Below, one piece after another: positions 24,946 to 31,970 of a DNA stretch of 64,000 nucleotides (position 1 is the first letter of the stretch; every line of letters begins with the position of its first letter). A program made the position numbers and the translations under genes. Source of the DNA: JAZKBN01 sp040388605 (GTDB lineage Bacteria; Bacteroidota; Bacteroidia; Cytophagales; Flexibacteraceae); assembly GCA_040388605.1 (NCBI GenBank), contig JAZKBN010000018.1:124001-188000 (forward strand), in the 5' to 3' direction. The notes below the pieces were generated by a model that did no database searches, was not told the DNA's origin, and saw nothing but the letters and a program-made list of their open reading frames with translations.

Positions 24946-26655
24946 TTGAACAAGCCAGCATCGCGTTATTTATACCTCTTTACCCTTGTTTTTAGCCTTT
25001 GGGCTTTAAGCGCCAACACCCTTTCCGCCCAAAGTGATGCCGAAAGGCGGCGCTTTAAAAAGGGCCTGAGGGCCATTGAAGAAAGCAACTGGAGCAAGGC
25101 CCGTGAGTTCTTCGCCGAGGTAAAAGCTACCGAAGGCGCTGTTAACGGATTTTCGCCCGAGGCTGAATACTACTATTCCCTCTGCTGCCTCCGAACCAGG
25201 AACTTTGCCGAGGCCGAGCAACTGCTCATTAAAACCCTGCAAAAAAGCCAGGACCCTAAATTCCAGAACGAAGGCCGCTACCTGTTGGGCAACATCTGCT
25301 TCGAGCTCAAAAAGCCCCGCCTTGCCGTTTACTGGCTCAGCCTCTGCGGACCCGGCCTGGCCGCCGATGCCGGCAATATGAAGCGCTTCTACCTGAACGA
25401 AGCCCCGGCAGACACCCTGAGAACCATTTACAAGCAGTTCAACCGCGATGCCGTAATTATTGACCTGCTCGGGCATCGCCTTGCCGAACAGCCCCTTTCC
25501 CGTGCCGATAAGGGCCTTGCCATAGAGCTTGCCCAAAAGCTCACCAACCTGCCCCTGCAAAGCCGCATTAACGCCCTGCTGGCCGCCGACAAAGGCATTT
25601 TTAAAGTGGCGCTCCTGCTGCCCTTCAATTACCGCAGCATACACTTCAGGGCTGCCAACCGAAGCAGCCAGTTTATACTTGACCTGTACAGCGGCATTAC
25701 CATGGCCGCCGCCGCCCTCGCCGACAGCGGCATAGGCATAGAGCTTTACGTTTACGATACCGAAAAACGCGAAGCCAAAATTAAGCAGCTCCTGAACCTG
25801 CCCGAAATGAAGGAGATGGATTTGCTCGTGGGCCCCGTTTACACCCCCGGCGCTGCAGAAATGGCCGCCTTTGCCGACAGCAACCACATTGTAATGGTGA
25901 ACCCCCTGAGCAACAAACCCGCCTGGGAGCCTGAAAACCAATATGCTTACCTTACCGAACCTTCGGTGTACACCATTTCTCAGAAGGTGGCCAAATTTGC
26001 TAAGAACTACCTCGATATAAGCCGGACATCTGTTATCAGGGGCAACTCGGCCAAGGACAGTATTTTGGCTTATGAGTACCGGCAGCTTATTAATAACGAA
26101 GGCGGTAATATGGCCCTGTTCCGCCGGACGAGCAAGAACTCGGCAGCCAATTTGGTAAAGCATATTACCGAGGCCGGCCTCGACAGCACCGGGCATCTTT
26201 TTGTACCCAACGATGAGCAATTGGTGCAGGTTCAGCTTGTATCGGCATTGGAACTGCTCAAGCTGAACATACCTTTTATTACCTACGGCGACTGGCTTTT
26301 CAGCCCGGTGCATACGCTCAAACAATGGGAAGAGCGCCATGCCCACTTTATTTTCCCCGATTTTCTTGATTATGATAACCCGGCAGTTGCCGCCTTCCGC
26401 GACAGGTACACCAAGAAAGAAAACCTGGCCCCCAGCAAATACGCCTATATGGGCAGCGAAATGATGCTCTTTTTCGGGCGCATGCTGGGCAAAGCCGGCA
26501 GCCGCGATATTAAAGACCTGCTCAGGAATACCGGCTACCATAAGGGCCAAACCATGCTCGGCTTTAACTACAAAAACGCCGGCGATAACCAGATTGTACC
26601 CATCTATAAGATAGATAACGGCCAAATGGTGCTCGAAACCGTGAGCGGCGATTAG
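24946..26655 (+). CDS. Exported TPR plus periplasmic-binding-protein fusion (LpoA / ABC substrate-binding like)
   Basis: No ATG is available. TTG 24946 directly starts a signal peptide (YLYLFTLVFSLWALSANTLSA); TTG 24907 is an alternative. The mature protein begins with TPR-like helices (RRRFKKGLRAIEESNWSKAR, then AEYYYSLCCLRTRNFAEAEQ). A type I periplasmic-binding fold follows, with FKVALLLPFNYRS, LDLYSGITMAAAALADSGI, MDLLVGPVYTPGAAEMAAF and KYAYMGSEMMLFFGRML. This combination resembles penicillin-binding-protein activator LpoA and Bacteroidota ABC substrate-binding-like proteins. No ABC transporter is adjacent, so a cell-wall regulatory role is as likely as transport. A TAATTTG promoter-like motif lies at 24864. 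Confidence 0.7.
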   Translation: MNKPASRYLYLFTLVFSLWALSANTLSAQSDAERRRFKKGLRAIEESNWSKAREFFAEVKATEGAVNGFSPEAEYYYSLCCLRTRNFAEAEQLLIKTLQKSQDPKFQNEGRYLLGNICFELKKPRLAVYWLSLCGPGLAADAGNMKRFYLNEAPADTLRTIYKQFNRDAVIIDLLGHRLAEQPLSRADKGLAIELAQKLTNLPLQSRINALLAADKGIFKVALLLPFNYRSIHFRAANRSSQFILDLYSGITMAAAALADSGIGIELYVYDTEKREAKIKQLLNLPEMKEMDLLVGPVYTPGAAEMAAFADSNHIVMVNPLSNKPAWEPENQYAYLTEPSVYTISQKVAKFAKNYLDISRTSVIRGNSAKDSILAYEYRQLINNEGGNMALFRRTSKNSAANLVKHITEAGLDSTGHLFVPNDEQLVQVQLVSALELLKLNIPFITYGDWLFSPVHTLKQWEERHAHFIFPDFLDYDNPAVAAFRDRYTKKENLAPSKYAYMGSEMMLFFGRMLGKAGSRDIKDLLRNTGYHKGQTMLGFNYKNAGDNQIVPIYKIDNGQMVLETVSGD

Positions 26656-26682
26656 TTTAACCCTATTACCCATAATCCTGTA

Positions 26683-27270
26683 ATGACCGATATTCAATTG
26701 CTTGCCCATGCTTTGAATGCATATTCAGGAATAGATGAAGCTGCCTTCGCGCTTTCGGCACCGAGCTGGAAGCAGCGGGAATACGGCAAGGGCGAATTTT
26801 ATAATGCCCGGGGCAGCGTTTGCAAATACCTCGGCTTTATTCTCGAAGGCGTTTTCAGGACCTATTACCCCGACGATAAAACCGGGACCGAGAAAAACCT
26901 CTTCTTTTTTTCGAAGAACCAAATAGTGGTTTCCTTCAAAAGCTTTGTGCAGAGCGAACCATGCAGCTATTTTACCCAAAGCATGACCGCCGGCCGCATA
27001 CTTTACATACACGTTGACGACCTCACCAACCTGTACCGAAGCTCGCACCAATGGGAGCATTTCGGCCGGCTGATGGCTGAGCAGGCGTTTGACCTCGCCA
27101 TGTTCCGTACTGAGAGCTTTCTTTTCATGAGCCCCGAAGAACGTTACCTGCGACTGGTAAGCGAGCACCCTGATATTTTTAATTCGGTGCCGCTGTACCA
27201 TATTTCAAGCTTTCTCGGTATTGCCGGCCCATCGCTGAGCCGCATCCGGAAAAGAATTTCTGAAAAATAA
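26683..27270 (+). CDS. Crp/Fnr family transcriptional regulator
   Basis: A 195-residue regulator. Its N-terminal cyclic-nucleotide-binding-like beta roll contains YGKGEFYNARGSVCKYLGFI and GVFRTYYPDDKTGTEKNLFF. A dimer helix follows, then a C-terminal helix-turn-helix (SPEERYLRLVSEHPDIFN, then HISSFLGIAGPSLSRIRKR). The cAMP-phosphate-binding residues of true Crp are not evident, as in most Bacteroidota members. It lies 28 bp after the preceding gene. A perfect 20-bp palindrome, 16 bp past its stop in the promoter of the next gene, is a candidate binding site. Confidence 0.92.
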   Translation: MTDIQLLAHALNAYSGIDEAAFALSAPSWKQREYGKGEFYNARGSVCKYLGFILEGVFRTYYPDDKTGTEKNLFFFSKNQIVVSFKSFVQSEPCSYFTQSMTAGRILYIHVDDLTNLYRSSHQWEHFGRLMAEQAFDLAMFRTESFLFMSPEERYLRLVSEHPDIFNSVPLYHISSFLGIAGPSLSRIRKRISEK

Positions 27271-27285
27271 TTGCCCCTCAGCACG

Positions 27286-27305
27286 ATTTTAACCCAGGTT
27301 AAAAT
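27286..27305. promoter_or_regulatory. Perfect 20-bp palindrome overlapping a -33 element
   Basis: ATTTTAACC and GGTTAAAAT flank two central bases. Its last base is the first T of TTTG (27305-27308), and a TACTTTG -7-like element follows at 27326-27332. The placement suggests an operator controlling the alpha/beta hydrolase, plausibly by the adjacent Crp/Fnr regulator. Confidence 0.55.
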
Positions 27306-27332
27306 TTGCTGATTTTTAATGCACCTACTTTG
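27305..27332 (+). promoter_or_regulatory. Promoter of the alpha/beta hydrolase gene
   Basis: TTTG at 27305-27308 and TACTTTG at 27326-27332, 17 bp apart, resemble the Bacteroidota -33/-7 pair with a one-base shorter -7. The ATG is 62 bp downstream. Confidence 0.45.
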
Positions 27333-27394
27333 TGCCATACAAAAGGCCAAAGGGCTTTTCCTTATTCAAAAACAAACCTCAATACTATACTATT

Positions 27395-28186
27395 ATGCCA
27401 CGCATCGCATCAAAATCAGTAATGTTTATTACAGGCGCATTTGTAAGCCACGAAGGCTGGAACCCCTGGAAAGCCTATTTCGAAAGCAAGGGATATAAGG
27501 TTTATGTATCGCCCTGGCCGCAGAAGAACGGAACGGCGGCAGAGCAACGTGCCAAACAGCCCAATGCCGCACTCAGCAAAGTAACTTTTGCCGATGTAAC
27601 CAACCATTACGCGCAACTGGCGCAAAAGATTGCCAAAGAAAACGGTGAGCGCCCCATTGCCATAGGCCACAGCCTCGGCGGAATTATAACGCAGCAATTG
27701 CTTAGCCGTGATTTGGTTGCCGCCGGCATTGCCATACACTCGGCGCCGCCGCAGGGGGTAATACCTTACCAATTGAGCTTTTTGAAATCGGGCTGGCCGG
27801 CGCTGAATTTCTTTAAATCAATAGACGAAACCTATTTAATGAGCTTCGAACATTTCCAATATGCCTTCGCCAACGGACTTCCCCTTGAAGTTCAGAAGAA
27901 AGCCTACGAAGAAAACGCCGTACCTGAATCTCGCCGCGTGATTCGCAACGGGCTTACAAGCATGGCCGCCGTAGACTGGAAACATGAGCATGAACCCCTG
28001 TTATTTATAAGCAGCCCCGAAGACCATTTTACCCCGGCAAGCATGAACAAAAACAACCAGGCCAAGTACAATACCAAGAACTCAATTGAAGATTACAAGG
28101 AGTTTCCCGGTAAAAACCATTACGTGCTCGGTTTGCCGAACTGGCATGAGGAGGCAGATTATATTTTGGGCTGGTTGGGGAATTGA
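27395..28186 (+). CDS. Alpha/beta hydrolase
   Basis: A 263-residue alpha/beta-fold hydrolase. The nucleophile elbow is AIGHSLGGIITQQLL with Ser in GHSLG. The early strand VMFITGAFVSHEGWNPWKAY forms the oxyanion region. The acid is probably in LFISSPEDHFTP and the catalytic His in FPGKNHYVLGLPNWHEEAD. No signal peptide is seen, so it is cytoplasmic. ATG 27395 is chosen over the in-frame 27332 because it starts the fold after the promoter. Substrate unknown. It follows a Crp/Fnr regulator and carries a palindrome in its promoter. Confidence 0.88.
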   Translation: MPRIASKSVMFITGAFVSHEGWNPWKAYFESKGYKVYVSPWPQKNGTAAEQRAKQPNAALSKVTFADVTNHYAQLAQKIAKENGERPIAIGHSLGGIITQQLLSRDLVAAGIAIHSAPPQGVIPYQLSFLKSGWPALNFFKSIDETYLMSFEHFQYAFANGLPLEVQKKAYEENAVPESRRVIRNGLTSMAAVDWKHEHEPLLFISSPEDHFTPASMNKNNQAKYNTKNSIEDYKEFPGKNHYVLGLPNWHEEADYILGWLGN

Positions 28187-28309
28187 TTAGCTTTAGTTCG
28201 GGATAAGGAACTTAGGTTATATTATTTATTATCAATTACTTGTAAAGGCATTTTTCTTTAATCCGGGGGCGCGCATTTGGTAGTTAACGGCTCACCGCCG
28301 CCGCGGCTC

Positions 28310-28441
28310 GTCCTTCAGTTTGAAAATACAAATCTTCGCCCCATCCGCTACGCGGATTATCTCTTTAGGGCTATGCCCGTAAGCTTCGCGCTCCCGCGCT
28401 TGCTTATACCTTGCATTTGAAATATTTTCAACCTGAAGGAC
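28310..28441. repeat. 132-bp inverted-repeat element with internal hairpins (REP/MITE-like or structured RNA)
   Basis: Nineteen-base arms (28310-28328 and 28423-28441, one mismatch) enclose 94 bases. The interior holds three further hairpins: ATCCGC/GCGGAT with a 3-base loop (28343-28357), GGGC/GCCC (28368-28378) and nested AAGC..GCGC/GCGC..GCTT (28381-28405). The predicted fold is a long stem closing a multibranch loop. The GC-rich GCCGCCGCGGC tract lies just outside the left arm. No open reading frame, transposase or target duplication was found. It sits in the 457-bp gap after the hydrolase gene, upstream of a strong terminator. Confidence 0.6.
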
Positions 28442-28587
28442 AGGATATTGTGCACGTCTGTGCTAGTGGAAGCCCCAGATTGGTAAGATATGGGCGAACC
28501 TTGATCGGTTCGCTGGAATTGGGTGTGAAGAGGAAACCAAATTTCTTAACCCGAATTCAGCTTAATTAAGGGCTCAGGCTTTATTGG

Positions 28588-28623
28588 AAAATCCATTCGA
28601 CGGGAGTCGGGTGGATTTTTTTT
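28588..28623 (+). terminator. Strong Rho-independent terminator
   Basis: A 14-bp stem with two G-T pairs, a GGGA loop and a run of eight Ts. It lies 400 bp after the hydrolase stop, so it ends either a long structured 3' UTR or a separate non-coding RNA. A 7-bp hairpin, GCGAACC/GGTTCGC, lies at 28494-28513. Confidence 0.85.
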
Positions 28624-28643
28624 GTACGGCCACCATTTAATGT

Positions 28644-29366
28644 TTAACCGGAACCGTTGCGGGGCTGAGATTTGGTTTTAAAAATGAAAGCAGGCTTATG
28701 CTTTATGTTGCGGTTTAAAGGTTTGGCTTCAGCTTTTTTAGGGATACCGGGTTTATTGGCAGCAATAGTATCAGCATTAAAGTCGGCAGATGCCGAACCT
28801 CTTTCCTGTGTTTCAGCGGATTCAGGTATCCCGATTTTTTCAGTTAGAGGTTCGGCAATCGGGGCCGACTGTTCGACATTATTGTTGGGAAAAACGGCTG
28901 CCGGGGCAGGTTGGGGTGTTATGGTTTCAGTAAGGAAATCTGAATGAAGCTTTGGCTTGTCGACTGTGCGGCGGGGGTATTTTATTTCCGGCTCACTATA
29001 TAGAGACGGGGATTCGGGCTGCTTATAAAAATTGGGATCCTGCTTTTCAGCTTTTGCATCGGTGCGGGTACTCCAGCCTTCCACAATCTCCATATACAGG
29101 CGCATGGCTGCAATGTTACCATCGAGACAGTTTTGATATAAGCTGTTCATCAGCTTATCGGTAAGGATGCGCATGGAGGCGGAACGCATGCGGCTTTCGA
29201 AAGTGCCTATTGCATTGCTAATCTGCCCAGGGGTGTAGCCGGTAAGCGTACTGAGCTGATCTAAGCTTGCGAAGCTTTTGAAGGTGTCGAAATAATCGGA
29301 TGCGGCGGCGGTACTGCGGGCGCGGATTATGGCGTTTAAATCCGTTTTTGTTTGGGTGGGTTCCAT
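28644..29366 (-). CDS. Hypothetical protein, helical N-terminus and low-complexity tail
   Basis: A 240-residue protein I do not recognise. Residues 1-95 are helical, with LDQLSTLTGYTPGQISNAIG looking like a helix-turn-helix and GNIAAMRLYMEIVEGW resembling the end of the helical domain in phage terminase small-subunit-like proteins. Residues 100-240 are rich in Pro, Glu, Lys and Ala and probably disordered. There is no signal peptide or membrane segment. It has its own -7 element at 29392. It may bind DNA, but this rests on a weak resemblance only. Confidence 0.6.
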   Translation of the reverse strand: MEPTQTKTDLNAIIRARSTAAASDYFDTFKSFASLDQLSTLTGYTPGQISNAIGTFESRMRSASMRILTDKLMNSLYQNCLDGNIAAMRLYMEIVEGWSTRTDAKAEKQDPNFYKQPESPSLYSEPEIKYPRRTVDKPKLHSDFLTETITPQPAPAAVFPNNNVEQSAPIAEPLTEKIGIPESAETQERGSASADFNADTIAANKPGIPKKAEAKPLNRNIKHKPAFIFKTKSQPRNGSG

Positions 29367-29391
29367 TTGCTTGCTCTTGGGTTGGGCATAG

Positions 29392-29399
29392 CAAAGGTA
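29392..29399 (-). promoter_or_regulatory. Bacteroidota -7 element (TACCTTTG)
   Basis: Exact TAnnTTTG on the minus strand, 25 bp before the ATG of the 240-residue hypothetical gene. Confidence 0.55.
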
Positions 29400-29473
29400 T
29401 GATAGCGGATATGTGTTGATGCTGCGGTTTTAAGGTTTGGGATACAGGTTGGGGACGGGGAGTGTGCCATACC

Positions 29474-31111
29474 CTAAGCCCCTAACATTTCCATAACCAC
29501 CTTCAAAGTATTTTCATTCGGTTCTGTCTTCTTAAGCTGTAAAAGCTGCTTTTTCACCGCCTCAGACCAATTATCCTTCCCCCAGTTTTTAAGCACATTT
29601 AAGGCTGAATTCCTGTACCTTGTTACCGGGCCGTTAAGCGCTGCAAGCAGCATGGGTTCACCCAGAGTAGGATATAAAGCTAAGGCAGGCAATATATAAC
29701 CCAAGGGCTGAAAATGGGCAAGAACAGGCCCAAACCCCATATCATTATCCGGGCCTGTCGCCAATTCTTTGTATGGAATTACCTGCATAGCATATTCTGC
29801 CACTGCCTTGATCTGCGCTTCATTAGCGTCGCATGTAACATAACTCCAAAGTAAATAACAGCCTTGCTTATGGTCGGCCTGCAACCTTTGCCAGGCGAAT
29901 TTCCAAGTGTTAATTTGCAATGTATTGGCAGCAGTTACAGCATAATAAAATTCAGAAACCGGGCCGGTTTCAAGGGAAACCAGTATTCGCGGGGGCCATT
30001 GCTTATTGCCGAGCATTTCAGCAATATCTATCAGGCAATCAGTAATCATATCTTCCGTAAAACCCTGCGAGGGCTCCGGGATATTGTTCTGTAATTCAAC
30101 AAGGTATTCCTGTATAATGCCGAGTATTACAAAATGCCTCGCAGTTAGCGCATGCGTTTTGGCATGCAGCAAAAAACGCTCAAGCATGTACGCGGCATCA
30201 GCCAAATCAGATATATCCTCTGCCGGGCCATTTATGGGTATAAGGCACTCTATAATTTCTACTGCTGATTGGAACAATGCAGGGTTTATGGTATCTGCCC
30301 TAAGCTTTTTGCTAAGTTCGCCTTGCACAGCGCAGGTATAAGCAAGGTAATCATACATAATATTGTTTTTGTACCCTTCATATATTAGCCAATCCTTTAT
30401 TTCCTCGTTGATTTCCATTTTGGCCAGCCTGTCGACCAGCTGTATTTTACCCCAACCGTCAGTCTTTTTGGCGAGTTCCCATAAGTCGTTCACCACATCA
30501 TTGGAAAGGGAAATAATGGCAAGCGTTGCAAAAACGGTGAACTCCTCGTGCAAGCCAAGTATTTTAATACCATCCAGCGCTTTCCTGTTACCGGATCTGC
30601 CTAATACAGCCATTCCGAATTTTACAGCATTCCGGTGCGCTGACTTAAATGCCAAATCCGTAATATATGGCATCAGGTATGGTTGCAGGGGGATACCCAT
30701 TTTACCAATCTCATCAAGGAGTGGATCAATAATGTTTATAATTCCGTCTCGACCTGTAATTCTGTTATAAAATTCCATTTCGCATTCCTGGTCACCAAAG
30801 CGGGCTACGCGGTTAAGCAACTCGGCCAAAGCATGTATTTTAACATCAATATCGTCTTCGCCGCCACTAAACAAAGCATCGAAAAGACCGGGGGCGAATT
30901 TTAGTTTTTTACCGTTTAATTCATCTTCAGGCGTTCCGGGCAAATCAATAGACGAATCTTTTAGCTTACCTTCATCCTGTATGTTGGCGATTAAGAAACT
31001 AAAAATCGAAGTCTCGGATTTCCAATCAGCCGGGTTTATAAACACCGGTGGTCCGACGGATGTTTTCCCATCCGTATTTTTAATGAATATACTTTTAAAC
31101 CAATTCAACAT
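29474..31111 (-). CDS. HEAT-like helical repeat protein of unknown function
   Basis: A protein of about 545 residues made almost entirely of paired helices, consistent with HEAT-type repeats. Examples are AVKFGMAVLGRSGNRKALDG followed by FTVFATLAIISLSNDV, and PLGYILPALALYPTLGEPML followed by SALNVLKNWGKDNWSE. There is no signal peptide or catalytic motif. ATG 31111 (MLNWFKSIFIKNTDGK) is chosen because the upstream in-frame ATG at 31207 lies inside a strong hairpin and adds a stretch outside the helical-repeat fold. It is preceded by a decayed region. Role unknown; such proteins usually act as binding scaffolds. Confidence 0.7.
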   Translation of the reverse strand: MLNWFKSIFIKNTDGKTSVGPPVFINPADWKSETSIFSFLIANIQDEGKLKDSSIDLPGTPEDELNGKKLKFAPGLFDALFSGGEDDIDVKIHALAELLNRVARFGDQECEMEFYNRITGRDGIINIIDPLLDEIGKMGIPLQPYLMPYITDLAFKSAHRNAVKFGMAVLGRSGNRKALDGIKILGLHEEFTVFATLAIISLSNDVVNDLWELAKKTDGWGKIQLVDRLAKMEINEEIKDWLIYEGYKNNIMYDYLAYTCAVQGELSKKLRADTINPALFQSAVEIIECLIPINGPAEDISDLADAAYMLERFLLHAKTHALTARHFVILGIIQEYLVELQNNIPEPSQGFTEDMITDCLIDIAEMLGNKQWPPRILVSLETGPVSEFYYAVTAANTLQINTWKFAWQRLQADHKQGCYLLWSYVTCDANEAQIKAVAEYAMQVIPYKELATGPDNDMGFGPVLAHFQPLGYILPALALYPTLGEPMLLAALNGPVTRYRNSALNVLKNWGKDNWSEAVKKQLLQLKKTEPNENTLKVVMEMLGA

Positions 31112-31208
31112 ATAAAACGAAGCTATGTGCAATAGTACAAAATTGGCCGCTTTATTAATGTAGGGGATCAACCTTAATCTAAAAATAGTATAAGCCCCAT
31201 AAAGCATT

Positions 31209-31250
31209 ATGTCGAAGCCGGGAGGCGTTTACATCTCCCGGCTTCGACAT
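31209..31250. repeat. Perfect 16-bp stem hairpin
   Basis: A 16-base arm (31209-31224) is repeated inverted at 31235-31250 with a 10-base loop. It lies just after the stop of a minus-strand coding remnant and before the HEAT-like gene. It looks like an old terminator stem without a T run. Confidence 0.7.
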
Positions 31251-31263
31251 GATTTACAAATCC

Positions 31264-31362
31264 TTATTTCCTGATAAGCGGCAACTGCAAATTAGCAGGC
31301 CTGTTCTCTTCCTTATCAAACGGACGACCATCCACATTCTTACTCCCGTAAAGAGCATGTTT
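31264..31362 (-). pseudogene. Remnant of a C-terminal coding region
   Basis: On the minus strand a frame without a start codon reads LYGSKNVDGRPFDKEENR and then PANLQLPLIRK before a stop at 31264-31266, directly followed by a hairpin. An in-frame stop precedes it. The amino-acid composition looks protein-like. I infer the 3' tail of a deleted gene; its family is not identified. Confidence 0.35.
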
Positions 31363-31449
31363 TTACAAATATAACCAGGCACACAACCTAAAAAACCACG
31401 TTAAATAATCAGCAAAATTACTTATATTTACTATCATAATCTTCAAGCC

Positions 31450-31695
31450 ATGCATATTGAAAATGCAACCATAAGCCTAAGTCCCGAGATATGGAACCTG
31501 ATAAGGGAGGTGCCTGCCCGGGAATTGGAAAGCGCATTACAAAAAGCCTTTCCGGAATATTTTATGAAAACCAATGCTATAGCCGGAAACAAGCAGGACA
31601 TGGCAATATTGGATTACATCCATAACCTGGATGTTTCTAACCCGCAAATGGATACCGATGAGGCGCTTCGCCAACTTCGGGAAGAAGATTTTTAG
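31450..31695 (+). CDS. Antitoxin-like protein (partner of PIN gene)
   Basis: An 81-residue protein without membrane segments. The N-terminal strand ATISLSPEIWNLIREV could be a ribbon-type dimerisation element. The C-terminal DTDEALRQLREEDF is the kind of charged helix with which VapB-like antitoxins wrap their toxin. It lies 14 bp upstream of a truncated PIN-domain gene, the standard antitoxin-first order. A near-consensus -7 element, TATATTTA, is at 31423-31430. The assignment rests mainly on position and size. Confidence 0.55.
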   Translation: MHIENATISLSPEIWNLIREVPARELESALQKAFPEYFMKTNAIAGNKQDMAILDYIHNLDVSNPQMDTDEALRQLREEDF

Positions 31696-31709
31696 GCTGT
31701 AACTGTAAT

Positions 31710-31970
31710 ATGGAGCATTTCGTTATTGACACTTCAGTTATAGTAAAGGCCTTTTCAGAAGGACCGGAAAAAGCCAGGGCAGAACAACTCATAAAGGAAG
31801 TTTTGCTTAAGAAAATACAGCTTTTTGCTCCCAACCTGCTTTGGTACGAATTTTACGGTGTAATGATTAAAACATACGGTAAAGATGGCAATAAGGCAAA
31901 AATTGAAGGCTGTTTAAAAGGTTTAAATTTAGTTGGGAAACCTTCATCAAAATCTTACTTCGGCGCATAA
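31710..31970 (+). CDS. Truncated PIN-domain (VapC-like) toxin
   Basis: Eighty-six residues with the start of a PIN ribonuclease domain: FVIDTSVIVKAFSEGPEKA holds the first catalytic Asp, and LFAPNLLWYEFYGVMIKTYG holds the conserved Glu. Full VapC proteins have about 130 residues, with two more acidic residues in the second half. Here homology ends near residue 70, and the reading frame runs into the 3' end of the convergent sigma-54 regulator gene (16-bp overlap). The catalytic site is incomplete, so the toxin is probably inactive. Effectively a pseudogene. Confidence 0.65.
   Translation: MEHFVIDTSVIVKAFSEGPEKARAEQLIKEVLLKKIQLFAPNLLWYEFYGVMIKTYGKDGNKAKIEGCLKGLNLVGKPSSKSYFGA

Noticed and set aside
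25006..26709. A 567-codon open frame on the minus strand
   Set aside because: It is antisense to the TPR/periplasmic-binding gene, which has a signal peptide and recognisable folds. The minus-strand frame has no family landmarks and reflects codon bias.
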